Part shown: positions 1 through 8,647 of the stretch, piece after piece
Layout: the number at the start of each line of letters is the position of its first letter
Numbering within the stretch: position 1 is the first letter of the stretch
Assembly: GCA_964471945.1 (NCBI GenBank)
Contig: CAYYIJ010000011.1
Location: 1 to 40,521, forward strand
DNA from: JASEHD01 sp964471945
Lineage (GTDB): Bacteria > Bacteroidota > Ignavibacteria > UBA10030 > SZUA-254
Length of the DNA: 40,521 nt
Direction: 5' to 3'
The notes under the pieces: model-generated
What the model was told of the DNA's origin: nothing
The model's input: only the letters and a program-made list of their open reading frames with translations
Databases searched by the model: none
Made by a program: the position numbers and the translations under genes

Positions 1-189
1 GACTCGTTGAGAAGTCGGACTTCTATTTAGCTGATATTATAAGAGAATTCTGAAATATTATAAAACCATACCAGTCATTCCGAACTTGTTTCGGAATCTA
101 AGCGATTTTAGACCCTGAAATGAATTCAGGGTGACCCTTTGGGTAATTTTTCAGAAGTCTCTATAACTTAAAAAATCTATTTGAGGAAA
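1..189. repeat. Intergenic interspersed hairpin repeats
   Basis: No gene is visible here. Two short palindromes are present. ATTCCGAA at 77-84 pairs with TTCGGAAT at 90-97, and ACCCTGAA at 112-119 pairs with TTCAGGGT at 125-132. Units of this look are common dispersed intergenic repeats in environmental Bacteroidota and relatives (general knowledge). The first ten bases, gactcgttga, recur at 4992-5001 directly after another hairpin element, so the window probably begins at the tail of a dispersed repeat. The region lies downstream of the last gene of the hydrogenase operon, so either hairpin could help end or stabilise that transcript, but neither has a T-tract on the minus strand. Confidence 0.6.
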
Positions 190-696
190 TCAAATATTGG
201 ATTTCTTATCAGACTCAATATCCCAATCCTGCAATATCTGTTGTGCTTGTTTCATGAACTTTGGCAGGGCATCTTTAATTACTGGATTTAAACCTTCTCT
301 TAGATCATACGGTGGTTCAATTTCAACAGCGAGGATGCGGATTTCAGTTGGAAATTTAACCTTTAGGTATTCAGCGAGCTTGAGAATTTCGGGTAACCCT
401 CCATAATGCGGCGAGATAGCGGTTGCATGTTTGAATTGCTCGGGGGAAAGCTCAAGCACTGTTCCCGCTTGATGTTTTTTTGTAACTACAGCATCGAGTA
501 TAAGAACTTTTTCATATCCTTGGAGCATATCTAAAAGCTCGAAACCCGCTAATGTTGTTTCAACAACATCAACAGGGGAATGTTTAAATTGTTTTTTTAA
601 CTCTCGAGCAGCAATTAACCCGATACCATCATCACCTAAGATATCATTGCCAAGACCGAGAATTGAGAGTTTATTTTTTTTTACAAGGTCATTCAC
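190..696 (-). CDS. Hydrogenase maturation protease (HycI/HyaD family)
   Basis: This 168-residue protein belongs to the peptidase family that clips the C-terminal tail of the [NiFe]-hydrogenase large subunit once nickel is inserted. The N-terminal motif GLGNDILGDDGIG, the LDAVV strand near residue 67 and SPHYGGLPE near residue 95 carry the acidic and histidine residues that bind nickel in the family. The length is normal. The start is GTG at 696, just after the bacterioferritin stop. It is the last gene of the operon, downstream of the large-subunit gene, whose product has a 25-residue tail after its final metal-binding motif and therefore needs such a protease. No hypABCDEF genes are in view, so the other maturation factors must be encoded elsewhere. 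Confidence 0.93.
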   Translation of the reverse strand: MNDLVKKNKLSILGLGNDILGDDGIGLIAARELKKQFKHSPVDVVETTLAGFELLDMLQGYEKVLILDAVVTKKHQAGTVLELSPEQFKHATAISPHYGGLPEILKLAEYLKVKFPTEIRILAVEIEPPYDLREGLNPVIKDALPKFMKQAQQILQDWDIESDKKSNI

Positions 697-705
697 TAAT
701 TGATT

Positions 706-1173
706 TTACGACGTTTGCGTTGATAGGAAAACTTGAAGTGTCATTTGACTAATTTGATCTTGCAGTTCTTCTATCTCATCAATGTGCCTGTCCTCGTCCA
801 TTAAAATGTTCTCGAGCATCTCACGTGTAGCAAAGTCGGCTACATCGCCCGCAAGTTTTATCACTTCGTTGTATGCTTTTATTGCGCCCATTTCGGCTTC
901 ATGGTCGTTAGCAAGTTGTTTAGATACATCGGCACCAATAGATATTTTTCCAAGCTTGCTTACTACAGGTGTGCCTTCTAAGAATATTATTCTTCCTATC
1001 AGCTTCTCAGCATGTTTCATCTCGTCAATAGCTCGCTTCTCGAAATGTTTATGCAGTTTTTCATAACCCCAATCGGCACACATCTCGGAGTGTACCATAT
1101 ATTGGTTGATTGCTGTAAGCTCGTCAGCTAAAAGAAAGTTTAATTTATCAATGAGTTTTTTGTTGCCTTTCAT
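706..1173 (-). CDS. bfr: Bacterioferritin
   Basis: A four-helix iron-storage protein of 155 residues, the usual length. All di-iron ferroxidase ligands are present: E18, E51, H54, E93, E126 and H129. M52 matches the methionine that binds haem b at the dimer interface of E. coli Bfr. It would oxidise and store iron in the cytoplasm. Its start lies 3 nt after the mvhA stop, and its Shine-Dalgarno AGGAG sits inside the last codons of mvhA, so the two are translationally coupled. A role in supplying or protecting iron for the very Fe-S-rich enzymes of this operon is inference. A pure ferritin is less likely because the haem methionine is kept. Confidence 0.95.
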   Translation of the reverse strand: MKGNKKLIDKLNFLLADELTAINQYMVHSEMCADWGYEKLHKHFEKRAIDEMKHAEKLIGRIIFLEGTPVVSKLGKISIGADVSKQLANDHEAEMGAIKAYNEVIKLAGDVADFATREMLENILMDEDRHIDEIEELQDQISQMTLQVFLSTQTS

Positions 1174-1175
1174 AT

Positions 1176-2657
1176 TTATCGTTTTATCTCCTGTATGATT
1201 TCACCATTCTTATCGCGAATATTTATCACCAACGGCATTTGACCTGGTAAAGTATGCGTAGCACATCCGAAACAGGGATCATAAGCACGGAATGCCATCT
1301 CCACTTTATTTAATATCCCATCTGTAACTTGTACGCCCTTCTTAATTAATCCTTGTGCAGCTTTTTTTACCGACATCGCAATCGGCGCATAGTTGTTTGT
1401 TGTACCGACAATTAGGTTAACCTTTGTAAGTATACCGCGCTCATCGGTTACATAGTGGTGTGTCAATGTACCGCGTGGTGCCTCAACAATTCCAACGCCT
1501 TCGGTTGGTGTTTCTTTTGGTATAACTCTAATATTTGGACTCGTAATTTCAGGATCACGAATAAGCTCTAATGCACGCTCGGCTGCATACAACAACTCAA
1601 TAACGCGCGCCCAGTGTGTTGCAAGCGTAGCATGAACCGGCTTCCCCCCGAGTGTTTTGTACATCCTCTCATATTCTGCCTGCGCTAATGGTGTTGCCAT
1701 TCCATCGGCTGCGTTCAAGCGAGAAAGCGGGGTTGCTCTATATATACTTCCTTCGTTGCCTTCTAAAAATCCTTTCCAACCAATTTTCTTTAAGAATGGA
1801 AACTTTAAATATGTCCACGGCTCAACATGTTCAGCAATATTATCGACATATTCCTTTGGAGAATATTTCACAAATTCTTTTCCGTTACAATCGACCACAC
1901 GAACTTTTCCATCATAGAAGTTTACTCGATTTTTTTCATCCACCAAACCCATCGAATAAATCTTCAGTGAATAAGAATCGCTAAGTACGAGATCAACATA
2001 CGCTTTATTGGCAAGGACTATATCATCAAAAACCTTGATTGTAAATTTTCCGAACTCAACCATCTCAACAATTCTCGCTTCGACACCTTTACGTTCTTCT
2101 TCTGTGAGTCCTTTTGAGACACCGCCCACGAGGGAAGTAACCTGATGGATTTTTTTACCACCTAACAATTCCATAATTGCAGAGTGGTGAGCGCGATGCT
2201 GAATTACTTTCTTTCCTATTTCAACACCAACTTTTGCAATAACACCAAGAATATTACGTTCAGCCGCAGGGGCTTCTGGTCCAACCACAAAATCTGGTCC
2301 ACCTAAAGCGTAAAAGTGAAGAGCGTGGTCACCCGAAAAGAAAACATTATACAATAATTCACGAAGTTTTCTCCCAGCACTCGGAGGTTCAACGTGATAG
2401 ACGGCATCACATGCTTTAGCGGCAGCCATGTGATGAGCTTCGGGACAAACTCCGCAAAGGCGTGTAGTTATTCGCGGCATTTCTTCAACAGGTCTTCCCA
2501 CACAGAATTGTTCAAATCCTCTCAACTCGGGGATAACGAAATAACAGTTTTCTACATCACCTGCATCATTGAGAAAAATATCTATTTTGCCATGACCTTC
2601 GAGTCTGGTTATCGGGTCAATACTTATATGTTTTTTATTCGTTTCTTTCATTGTCAT
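1176..2657 (-). CDS. mvhA: Group 3-like [NiFe] hydrogenase large subunit (MvhA/HoxH type)
   Basis: Catalytic subunit (493 residues) holding the Ni-Fe centre for reversible H2 oxidation. The L1 motif RLCGVC (C68, C71) and the L2 motif DPCFGCATH (C462, C465, H468) supply the four metal-binding cysteines. The chain continues 25 residues beyond H468, the tail expected to be removed by the protease encoded two genes downstream. There is no signal peptide, so the enzyme is cytoplasmic. With MvhG, MvhD and HdrA-type genes beside it the closest match is group 3c, but NuoE/F homologues nearby mean 3d (NAD-linked) features are also present. The start ATG at 2657 has AGAGG just upstream. An unknown exported protein gene separates it from the small subunit gene. 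Confidence 0.94.
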   Translation of the reverse strand: MTMKETNKKHISIDPITRLEGHGKIDIFLNDAGDVENCYFVIPELRGFEQFCVGRPVEEMPRITTRLCGVCPEAHHMAAAKACDAVYHVEPPSAGRKLRELLYNVFFSGDHALHFYALGGPDFVVGPEAPAAERNILGVIAKVGVEIGKKVIQHRAHHSAIMELLGGKKIHQVTSLVGGVSKGLTEEERKGVEARIVEMVEFGKFTIKVFDDIVLANKAYVDLVLSDSYSLKIYSMGLVDEKNRVNFYDGKVRVVDCNGKEFVKYSPKEYVDNIAEHVEPWTYLKFPFLKKIGWKGFLEGNEGSIYRATPLSRLNAADGMATPLAQAEYERMYKTLGGKPVHATLATHWARVIELLYAAERALELIRDPEITSPNIRVIPKETPTEGVGIVEAPRGTLTHHYVTDERGILTKVNLIVGTTNNYAPIAMSVKKAAQGLIKKGVQVTDGILNKVEMAFRAYDPCFGCATHTLPGQMPLVINIRDKNGEIIQEIKR

Positions 2658-2692
2658 AATCCTCTTTAGAGTTTATTTAAAATCTTGACGGT

Positions 2693-3424
2693 TCACTCAA
2701 ACACTTTTTCAAGCGCTTGATAATTGGTGTGCATTACCTCGATCTTACTGTTTACTTTCTTACTATTGTATTTCTTCAACGATTTAACAAGGTCATCAAT
2801 AGATTTAGAAAGTTTTTTTCTTGCGTCAATAAATTCTTTTTCCTTGCTCTTCCGACGCTCGGGTAGAGATGCCTTATTAAGTATATTCATTTTCTCTTTC
2901 AATTCTTTTATTGAAGACATAACTTTTTCTTGATTGTCCTCGGGCATATAATAATGATATAGTTTGTAGAGCGTTGTATGAAAATCTTCAATTTCTTTCA
3001 TGATTGGGCGAATTGCTCTGAAAAGTTTTTCATATTGAGTGTGAAGATTTTCTGCTGCGTCGAGTAGCTTTTGACTATCAACAGGGGACGAAGCTGATTT
3101 ATATTCATCCACTGTAGATTTTAATTTCTCGATATTCTCTTGCCATGCTTGTTTTTTATCTCGTAGAATTCCAGGAAGCTCTGCATTAATGACTTTTTCA
3201 CTTTCTCGTTCAACTTCGGGTAAAAGTTCGACAAGCATTTTAATATCTTTTTTTGGCCAGGCATTATGCCAAATTTTATAGATAACATCGTGGAATTCGA
3301 AAAGTTCTGGTACTTCAGCTTTGAGTTCTGCATCCGAACATTCTTCATGTTCTTGGCAAATAACGAATGTATTAAGAATAACACCAATAAAAATTATTAA
3401 TAAAATATATCGTAGAACTGTCAT
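2693..3424 (-). CDS. Exported helical protein with duplicated three-histidine repeat, unknown function
   Basis: I do not recognise this family. The 243-residue product starts with a hydrophobic signal segment (about residues 5-23), so it should be exported; the cysteine at 23 is not in a good lipobox. The rest is charged and helical, and consists of two copies of one unit about 104 residues apart without gaps. F44-H45, Y49-K50, H53, P57, H128-T129 and Y131 in the first copy match F148-H149, Y153-K154, H157, P161, H232-T233 and Y235 in the second. Three histidines conserved at the same offset suggest a bound metal or haem, but there is no CxxCH. Its ATG overlaps the mvhG stop (ATGA), so it is coupled between the two hydrogenase subunit genes although the hydrogenase itself is cytoplasmic. 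Confidence 0.85.
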   Translation of the reverse strand: MTVLRYILLIIFIGVILNTFVICQEHEECSDAELKAEVPELFEFHDVIYKIWHNAWPKKDIKMLVELLPEVERESEKVINAELPGILRDKKQAWQENIEKLKSTVDEYKSASSPVDSQKLLDAAENLHTQYEKLFRAIRPIMKEIEDFHTTLYKLYHYYMPEDNQEKVMSSIKELKEKMNILNKASLPERRKSKEKEFIDARKKLSKSIDDLVKSLKKYNSKKVNSKIEVMHTNYQALEKVFE

Positions 3425-4392
3425 AAACTTGCTCCTTTCATTGTTGAATGTGCCATGCTAAACCGATAGAATGTGCCGATAGGGTCAGCAATTTCTTGTA
3501 TTATTTTATCAATTTCTGCTGGGTCTTGTGCATCGATAACTGAGCTGATAGCACTCATCATTTTCGCACCTTGATCATGAACGTTTGGCGGCGCGCCATA
3601 GCATCCACGACAAGGGACATTAGCTTTAACACACAGCGCACCACAGCCGCTTCGTGTTGCGGGTCCCAGACAAATAATTCCTTGATCTAACAGGCACTTA
3701 TTTGGATCGGCTAAAATTTCATGTGGGCGATAAAAATGTTTTATCTTTTTCTCTTCCCGTGTGCGCGGACACTCGTCACAGCAGGTTTTATCGCCAGCAC
3801 CGAGAATCGTACCCTTCGGTGGAAGTGGTTTTCCATTCTTTAAAATATCAATCACCGCCTCTATAACCGCTGCTACCTGCGTTGATTGCGGCGGACATCC
3901 CGGAATATAATAGTCTACATCAACAACTTGGTCTAATGCTTTCACAACGTCCCAGAATATAGGGATTTCGATTTCGCCTTCTTTTACTTTTGTGATAGGT
4001 TGAGGATAAGTACCGTTTGTGTTAAGTGTTGACGCTGTGTCTTTGTAGACTGTTTGGAAGATGGCTTCTTTTGTAGTAAGGTTAGCTAATGCCGGTATGC
4101 ATCCCTCATGAGCGCAGGAACCGAAAGCGACAAGAACTACAGATTTGGCTCTAAGTAGTTTTGCTAATTTTTCGTTTTCAGAATTCCTGATCGAGCCATT
4201 AAACAAGCATAGTGTGATACTTTTATCTGGCATCGCTTCAACATCTTTATATTTAAAGTCGGTGGCACAGGGCCAAAAGACAATATCGAAAAATGCTGCA
4301 ACATCTAAGATTTTTACTTCTATGTCTAGAACAGCTACCTCGCATCCACCGCAACTTGCTGCCCAGTATAGTCCTAATTTCGGTTTTGCCAT
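3421..4392 (-). CDS. mvhG: [NiFe] hydrogenase small subunit (MvhG-like)
   Basis: Electron-transfer subunit (323 residues) that pairs with MvhA. The N-terminal YWAASCGGCEVAVLD motif (C14, C17) and the later cysteines in GSCAHEGC and PGCPP build the proximal [4Fe-4S] cluster. The C-terminal half is rich in cysteine (CCDECP, CLLDQGIICLGPATRSGCGALC, CRGCYG) for the medial and distal clusters. No twin-arginine signal is present, in keeping with a cytoplasmic group 3 enzyme. The C-terminal domain is longer than in the smallest MvhG proteins. The gene follows mvhD by 47 nt and overlaps the next gene by 4 nt. Confidence 0.93.
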   Translation of the reverse strand: MAKPKLGLYWAASCGGCEVAVLDIEVKILDVAAFFDIVFWPCATDFKYKDVEAMPDKSITLCLFNGSIRNSENEKLAKLLRAKSVVLVAFGSCAHEGCIPALANLTTKEAIFQTVYKDTASTLNTNGTYPQPITKVKEGEIEIPIFWDVVKALDQVVDVDYYIPGCPPQSTQVAAVIEAVIDILKNGKPLPPKGTILGAGDKTCCDECPRTREEKKIKHFYRPHEILADPNKCLLDQGIICLGPATRSGCGALCVKANVPCRGCYGAPPNVHDQGAKMMSAISSVIDAQDPAEIDKIIQEIADPIGTFYRFSMAHSTMKGASL

Positions 4393-4439
4393 AAACGATT
4401 TCCTTTTGTTCTTTGATTAATTATTTTTTCATATCTATT

Positions 4440-4889
4440 TTATACTGCAACTTCTTGCATCTTTGGTTCTCTTTGTTCAAATTTCTGTTTCCAATTCAGA
4501 GGCCCGAGTAAACGAATCTGTGCGGTAAATTCCGTTGCCACGTGCTGATAAACGTCTCCTTCAGAGGCGGAAATCCAATCGAGCCGAAGCCGTTTCTCAT
4601 CAATTCCAAAAGATTTTAGCATCTTTTTCAGAAGATGGACACGGCGGAGAGCTTTGTAATTTCCTTCAGAGTAATGGCAATCACCGGGATGGCAACCACC
4701 AATGAGAACACCATCAGCACCGAGCTCGAATGCTTTCAGGATAAATGTTGGGTCAACACGCCCGCTGCACATCGTTCTAATAACCCGAATGCTTGCAGGT
4801 GATTTCATTCGCGATACACCAGCAAGATCGGCTCCTGTATAAGTGCACCAGTTACAGAAAAACGCTACTATTCTTGGTTCAAATTCCAT
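4440..4889 (-). CDS. mvhD: MvhD-like [2Fe-2S] electron-transfer subunit
   Basis: Small iron-sulfur protein (149 residues) that in methanogens carries electrons from the hydrogenase MvhAG to HdrA. The family motifs are all visible: CNWCTYTGAD near residue 13, MCSGRVDP near residue 41 and GGCHPGDCHY near residue 65. The length is normal for a free-standing MvhD. It follows the HdrA-C fusion gene after a 135-nt spacer containing two hairpin repeats and precedes mvhG, which is the order expected for a chain HdrA - MvhD - MvhG - MvhA. This is the strongest sign that the hydrogenase works with HdrA and not only with NuoEF. Confidence 0.95.
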   Translation of the reverse strand: MEFEPRIVAFFCNWCTYTGADLAGVSRMKSPASIRVIRTMCSGRVDPTFILKAFELGADGVLIGGCHPGDCHYSEGNYKALRRVHLLKKMLKSFGIDEKRLRLDWISASEGDVYQHVATEFTAQIRLLGPLNWKQKFEQREPKMQEVAV

Positions 4890-4927
4890 AATTTTTTACC
4901 CTATAAATTTTCATAATTTTTTATTCG

Positions 4928-4995
4928 GTCACACTTCGACAAGCTCAGTGTGACGGTTACCATGTATTGTCAGTCTGAGCTTGTCGAAGACTGAC
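4928..4995. repeat. Paired inverted hairpin elements between hdrA-C fusion and mvhD
   Basis: Two 27-nt hairpins lie in the only sizeable spacer of the hydrogenase half-operon. In 4928-4954, GTCACACT and AGTGTGAC enclose tcgacaagctc. In 4969-4995, GTCAGTCT and AGACTGAC enclose gagcttgtcga. The two loops are reverse complements of each other, so the pair can also form one larger fold. The tail gactcgttga is repeated at the first base of the window. Such units are dispersed in many environmental genomes. An effect on the mvhD:hdrA transcript ratio is possible but not shown. Confidence 0.7.
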
Positions 4996-5024
4996 TCGTT
5001 GATATAATATATTTAATCATCTAC

Positions 5025-6785
5025 TCACATAGCTAATAATCCTTCAAGTTCTGCAAAAATTTGTGCATCGGAGAATCCTTTGCCAGTAATAGCAGAAGCT
5101 GGACATGCCGCCACACAAGTTCCGCATCCTTTACACAAGACATCATTGACTTGTGAGATTTTCTTTTCTTCAAGAAAGTCAATAGCAGTGTATGGACACA
5201 GGTTGTTGCAAATCCGGCAGCCAGCACAATACTTATCATCAATCCAAGCCCGAACTGGGTCGATTTCAACTTCACCTTTTGAGATAAATGATAAGATACG
5301 CGCTGCCGCTGAGCTTGCTTGTGCAACTGTATCGGGAATATCTTTCGGTCCTTGAGCACACCCAGCGATATAAATTCCATCGCTCATAGTGGAAGTCGGA
5401 TCGAGCTTCGGATGTCTCTCAAGGAAGAAGCCATCGGGACTTCTGCTGATTGAGAAAATCTTGCGTACTGCATCTATATCTCTTCTTGGCTCAATAGCAT
5501 TACACAAAACTACCATATCGAGTGGAACTTCAAGTATCTTTCCTGCGAGTGTGTCTTCGCATCTAACTAAAAGTCCATGCCCATTTTGCGATTGCTTTGC
5601 TTCAACTACTTCAGCAACTTTACCGCGGATTACTTTAATCCCTTCGTCAAGAATTCTTACATAAAACTCTTCGTACCCTTTACCGAATGCACGCATGTCA
5701 ATGTAAAATTGATAGATGTCGGCGTCGACTCTATCGTTAATGAGGTGTGCATATTTCAGTGCATACATACAACACACTCGAGAACAATAAGGATGATAAT
5801 TCGTGTCTCTCGAACCAATACAATGAATGATGCCTACTGCTTTTGGTTCTTTTCCATTCTTCATTAAAACTTTTCCCCCTGTGGGTCCAGTTGAATTGAG
5901 AATAGATTCGAACTCGAGCGAGGTGTAAACATTATCTAATCTTCCATAGCCGAGCTGAGTCATCTGAGATGCATCGAAAATATCGAAACCTGTTGCTATC
6001 AATACTTGACCAACATCGAATTCAACAACTTCATCTTGCATTTCATAATTGACTGCATGTGGTTCACAAACTTTTGCACACGTTTCGCATCCACCGGTCT
6101 TAAAATGAATACACGATTGTGCATCGATTACAGGCACACGAGGTATGCCTTGCATAGTGGGAACATAAATTGGTGTTTTAGCACCGAGTGTAAATTCCGG
6201 TTTCTTGCCTTTGTAATCTTCGATAATCATTTTCACATGACCTGTCGGACAAACAAGAGCACAAGCACCGCAAACAATGCACTTATCGGATTGCAGATCG
6301 AAAGGCAGCACAACTTCGCGTTTGATTCCGCGATTTGCAAATCCTAATACGTTTGCTTGAACAACTTCACGACATACGTTAACACATTTACCACATAAGA
6401 TACAGGCATCTGCGGCTTCATCACGCTCTAAACTCGGGAAACGAGGTTGTGTTACACCTAATTTCTCTGCCGTTTCCTTGACAATTTCAACATTGGGCCA
6501 ACGAGAGAGCATTAACTCCATGATTATTTTTCTAATCCATTGGATTTTTTCTGAATTAGTTAGAACCGTCAGTCCTTCTCTTACGGGATAATTACAAGCT
6601 GTAACGATACGGCTTCGTTTACCGCGAATAACTTCCACACTGCAAAGCCGGCAAACACCATAAGGTTCAAATAATTCCGAGTAACACATCGTTGGAATCC
6701 AGATACCGGCTTTTTCAGCTGCCTTTTGAATAGTAGTATCTTCTACAACTTGAATTTCTTTTCCGTCTATTTTTACTGTGACCAT
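5025..6785 (-). CDS. NuoG/HoxU-type ferredoxin region fused to the C-terminal half of HdrA
   Basis: A 586-residue composite. Residues 1-75 are a [2Fe-2S] domain (C34, C45, C48, C64) as at the N-terminus of NuoG, HoxU or HydA. Two [4Fe-4S] sites follow (C128/131/134/138 and C169/172/175/179). The His-Cys cluster normal in NuoG is missing. From about residue 197 the chain is the second half of HdrA: IYVP, LIATGFDIFD, HCIGSRD ... YCSRVCCMYALK, IDMRAFGKGYEEFY, the flavin-contact motif GIYIAGCAQGPKDIPDTVAQA (470s-480s), and two terminal ferredoxin motifs (C520/523/526/530 and C551/554/557/561). The GxGxxG flavin half of HdrA is absent and lies in the gene at 13525-14397. It probably joins NuoEF to the flavin core and MvhD. 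Stop TAG at 5025; start ATG 15 nt after nuoF. Confidence 0.9.
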   Translation of the reverse strand: MVTVKIDGKEIQVVEDTTIQKAAEKAGIWIPTMCYSELFEPYGVCRLCSVEVIRGKRSRIVTACNYPVREGLTVLTNSEKIQWIRKIIMELMLSRWPNVEIVKETAEKLGVTQPRFPSLERDEAADACILCGKCVNVCREVVQANVLGFANRGIKREVVLPFDLQSDKCIVCGACALVCPTGHVKMIIEDYKGKKPEFTLGAKTPIYVPTMQGIPRVPVIDAQSCIHFKTGGCETCAKVCEPHAVNYEMQDEVVEFDVGQVLIATGFDIFDASQMTQLGYGRLDNVYTSLEFESILNSTGPTGGKVLMKNGKEPKAVGIIHCIGSRDTNYHPYCSRVCCMYALKYAHLINDRVDADIYQFYIDMRAFGKGYEEFYVRILDEGIKVIRGKVAEVVEAKQSQNGHGLLVRCEDTLAGKILEVPLDMVVLCNAIEPRRDIDAVRKIFSISRSPDGFFLERHPKLDPTSTMSDGIYIAGCAQGPKDIPDTVAQASSAAARILSFISKGEVEIDPVRAWIDDKYCAGCRICNNLCPYTAIDFLEEKKISQVNDVLCKGCGTCVAACPASAITGKGFSDAQIFAELEGLLAM

Positions 6786-6800
6786 ATTAGCTCCTATTCC

Positions 6801-8633
6801 TTAACTGACTTGGATTGCATTGAAGTTACACACGTCGAAACATATACCACATTTGCCGCATTTTGCAGGATCAATATAATGTACGTTTTTACGCTCACCA
6901 ATAATTGCACCATCGGGACAATGTTTCTTGCAAACGGAACAACCGTGTCCGATCTCAAGACATATCTTGCTATCGATGGTATATTCGTTCAATTGCTTAC
7001 AAACATGTGCAGGACATTTTTTATTTTTAACATGTGCTTCATATTCCTCGCGGAAAAATTTTAATGTAGTGAGAACGGGATTGGGCGCCGAACCACCGAG
7101 AGCACAAAGGGATGATTCAACAATCATGTTCGACAGATCCTCAAGCAACAACAAATCTTCTTCAGTACCCTCTCCGATAGTCATCCGTTCAAGTATATCG
7201 AGCATACGCTTGGTTCCTTCTCGGCAAGGGATACATTTTCCACAAGATTCTTCTTGAGTGAATTTGAGAAAATATTTTGCCATATCGACCATACAGTTTT
7301 CTTCGTCTGTAACTACCATTCCACCAGAACCCATCATCGAGCCGACTTTTGTCAATTCTTCATAATCGACTGGAAGATCGAGCATGCTTTCCGGGATAAA
7401 TCCACCGGATGGTCCGCCAGTCTGAACAGCTTTGAACTTTTTACCCTCACGAATACCACCACCAATTTTATAGATGATTTCTCGTAAAGTAATACCCATC
7501 GGTACTTCTATCAATCCTGTATTGTTGACTTTTCCTGCAAGAGAAAATACTTTAGTTCCTTTACTGCCTCCCCATGCATCAACAGAAACATCTCCCGTAC
7601 CTATACTTGTAAACCATTTTGCACCTTTAATAATAATCTGAGGAACATTAGCCCATGTTTCTACATTATTCAAACATGTTGGACAATCCCAGAGACCTTT
7701 TTCTACAGTGTGAATATATTTTGCTCGCGGCTCACCGGGCTTCCCTTCAACTGATGCCATCAATGCAGTCGATTCACCACAAACGAATGCACCAGCACCT
7801 CGGCGTACTTCGATATCAAAATCGAAACCTTTATCAAAAATATTTTTACCAAGCAATCCGTATTCTCTTGCATGAGCAATTGCTATATTGAACCGCTTGA
7901 TTGCAAGTGGATATTCCATACGAACATAAATGTATCCTTGACTCACTTTTTCTATGGCGTATGCACCAATGATCATTCCCTCGATAACAGCATGTGGGTC
8001 ACCCTCGATGATGCTTCGATCCATAAAAGCACCGGGGTCGCCTTCATCAGCATTACAAATAACATACTTTGTATCACCATGAGCTTTTTTACAAGTTTCC
8101 CATTTAACTCCCGTTGGAAATCCGCCACCTCCTCTTCCACGTAATCCAGATGCTTTAATTTCGTTCAAAACCTGATCGGGCGTCATCTTTGTAAGCACCT
8201 TCGCTAATGCTTGATACCCATCGCGTGCTATATAATCATCTATCTTTTCAGGATCGATCATACCTCGATTGCGAAGTGCGATTAAAGTTTGATCCGAGAA
8301 GAACGGGATGTCCATCATTTTTGGTATTGGAACTTTTTCAGCAGGAGGAGTGTACAACAGTTTTTTGACCGTCCTACCTTTTAGAAGGTGTTCTTCAACA
8401 AGATGAGGAATATCGTTTACCTTTAACTCTTTATAAAATATTCCATCTGGCTGAACAATAACAAGTGGACCTGCACCGCAGAAACCGTTGCAACCTGTGA
8501 AAACGACTTCCGTTTCGCTTTCTAATTTGTGTTTTTTAACTTCCTTATCTAAAGCATCTTTTATTTCAAAAGAATGATTAGATACACATCCGGTACCAGC
8601 ACACACCATTACTTGTAATCTATATTGTTTCAT
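6801..8633 (-). CDS. NuoF/HydB-type NAD(H)-binding flavoprotein subunit
   Basis: A 610-residue diaphorase subunit of the kind found in bifurcating hydrogenases (HydB, HndC). Domains in order: thioredoxin-like [2Fe-2S] domain (C11, C16, C48, C52); NuoF core with the FMN/NADH glycine motif GRGGGGFPTG at 166-175 and the loop CNADEGDPGAF at 193-203; SLBB region; [4Fe-4S] site ESCGKCIPCREG (C464, C467, C470, with C510). A C-terminal double ferredoxin follows, one site with wider spacing (C558, C565, C568, C572) and one standard (C592, C595, C598, C602). It would exchange hydride with NAD and pass electrons to the neighbouring Fe-S proteins. It sits 15 nt before the HdrA-C fusion gene and 14 nt after the gene for a 2Fe-2S protein. 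Confidence 0.95.
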   Translation of the reverse strand: MKQYRLQVMVCAGTGCVSNHSFEIKDALDKEVKKHKLESETEVVFTGCNGFCGAGPLVIVQPDGIFYKELKVNDIPHLVEEHLLKGRTVKKLLYTPPAEKVPIPKMMDIPFFSDQTLIALRNRGMIDPEKIDDYIARDGYQALAKVLTKMTPDQVLNEIKASGLRGRGGGGFPTGVKWETCKKAHGDTKYVICNADEGDPGAFMDRSIIEGDPHAVIEGMIIGAYAIEKVSQGYIYVRMEYPLAIKRFNIAIAHAREYGLLGKNIFDKGFDFDIEVRRGAGAFVCGESTALMASVEGKPGEPRAKYIHTVEKGLWDCPTCLNNVETWANVPQIIIKGAKWFTSIGTGDVSVDAWGGSKGTKVFSLAGKVNNTGLIEVPMGITLREIIYKIGGGIREGKKFKAVQTGGPSGGFIPESMLDLPVDYEELTKVGSMMGSGGMVVTDEENCMVDMAKYFLKFTQEESCGKCIPCREGTKRMLDILERMTIGEGTEEDLLLLEDLSNMIVESSLCALGGSAPNPVLTTLKFFREEYEAHVKNKKCPAHVCKQLNEYTIDSKICLEIGHGCSVCKKHCPDGAIIGERKNVHYIDPAKCGKCGICFDVCNFNAIQVS

Positions 8634-8647
8634 CTTGAATCTCCTAA

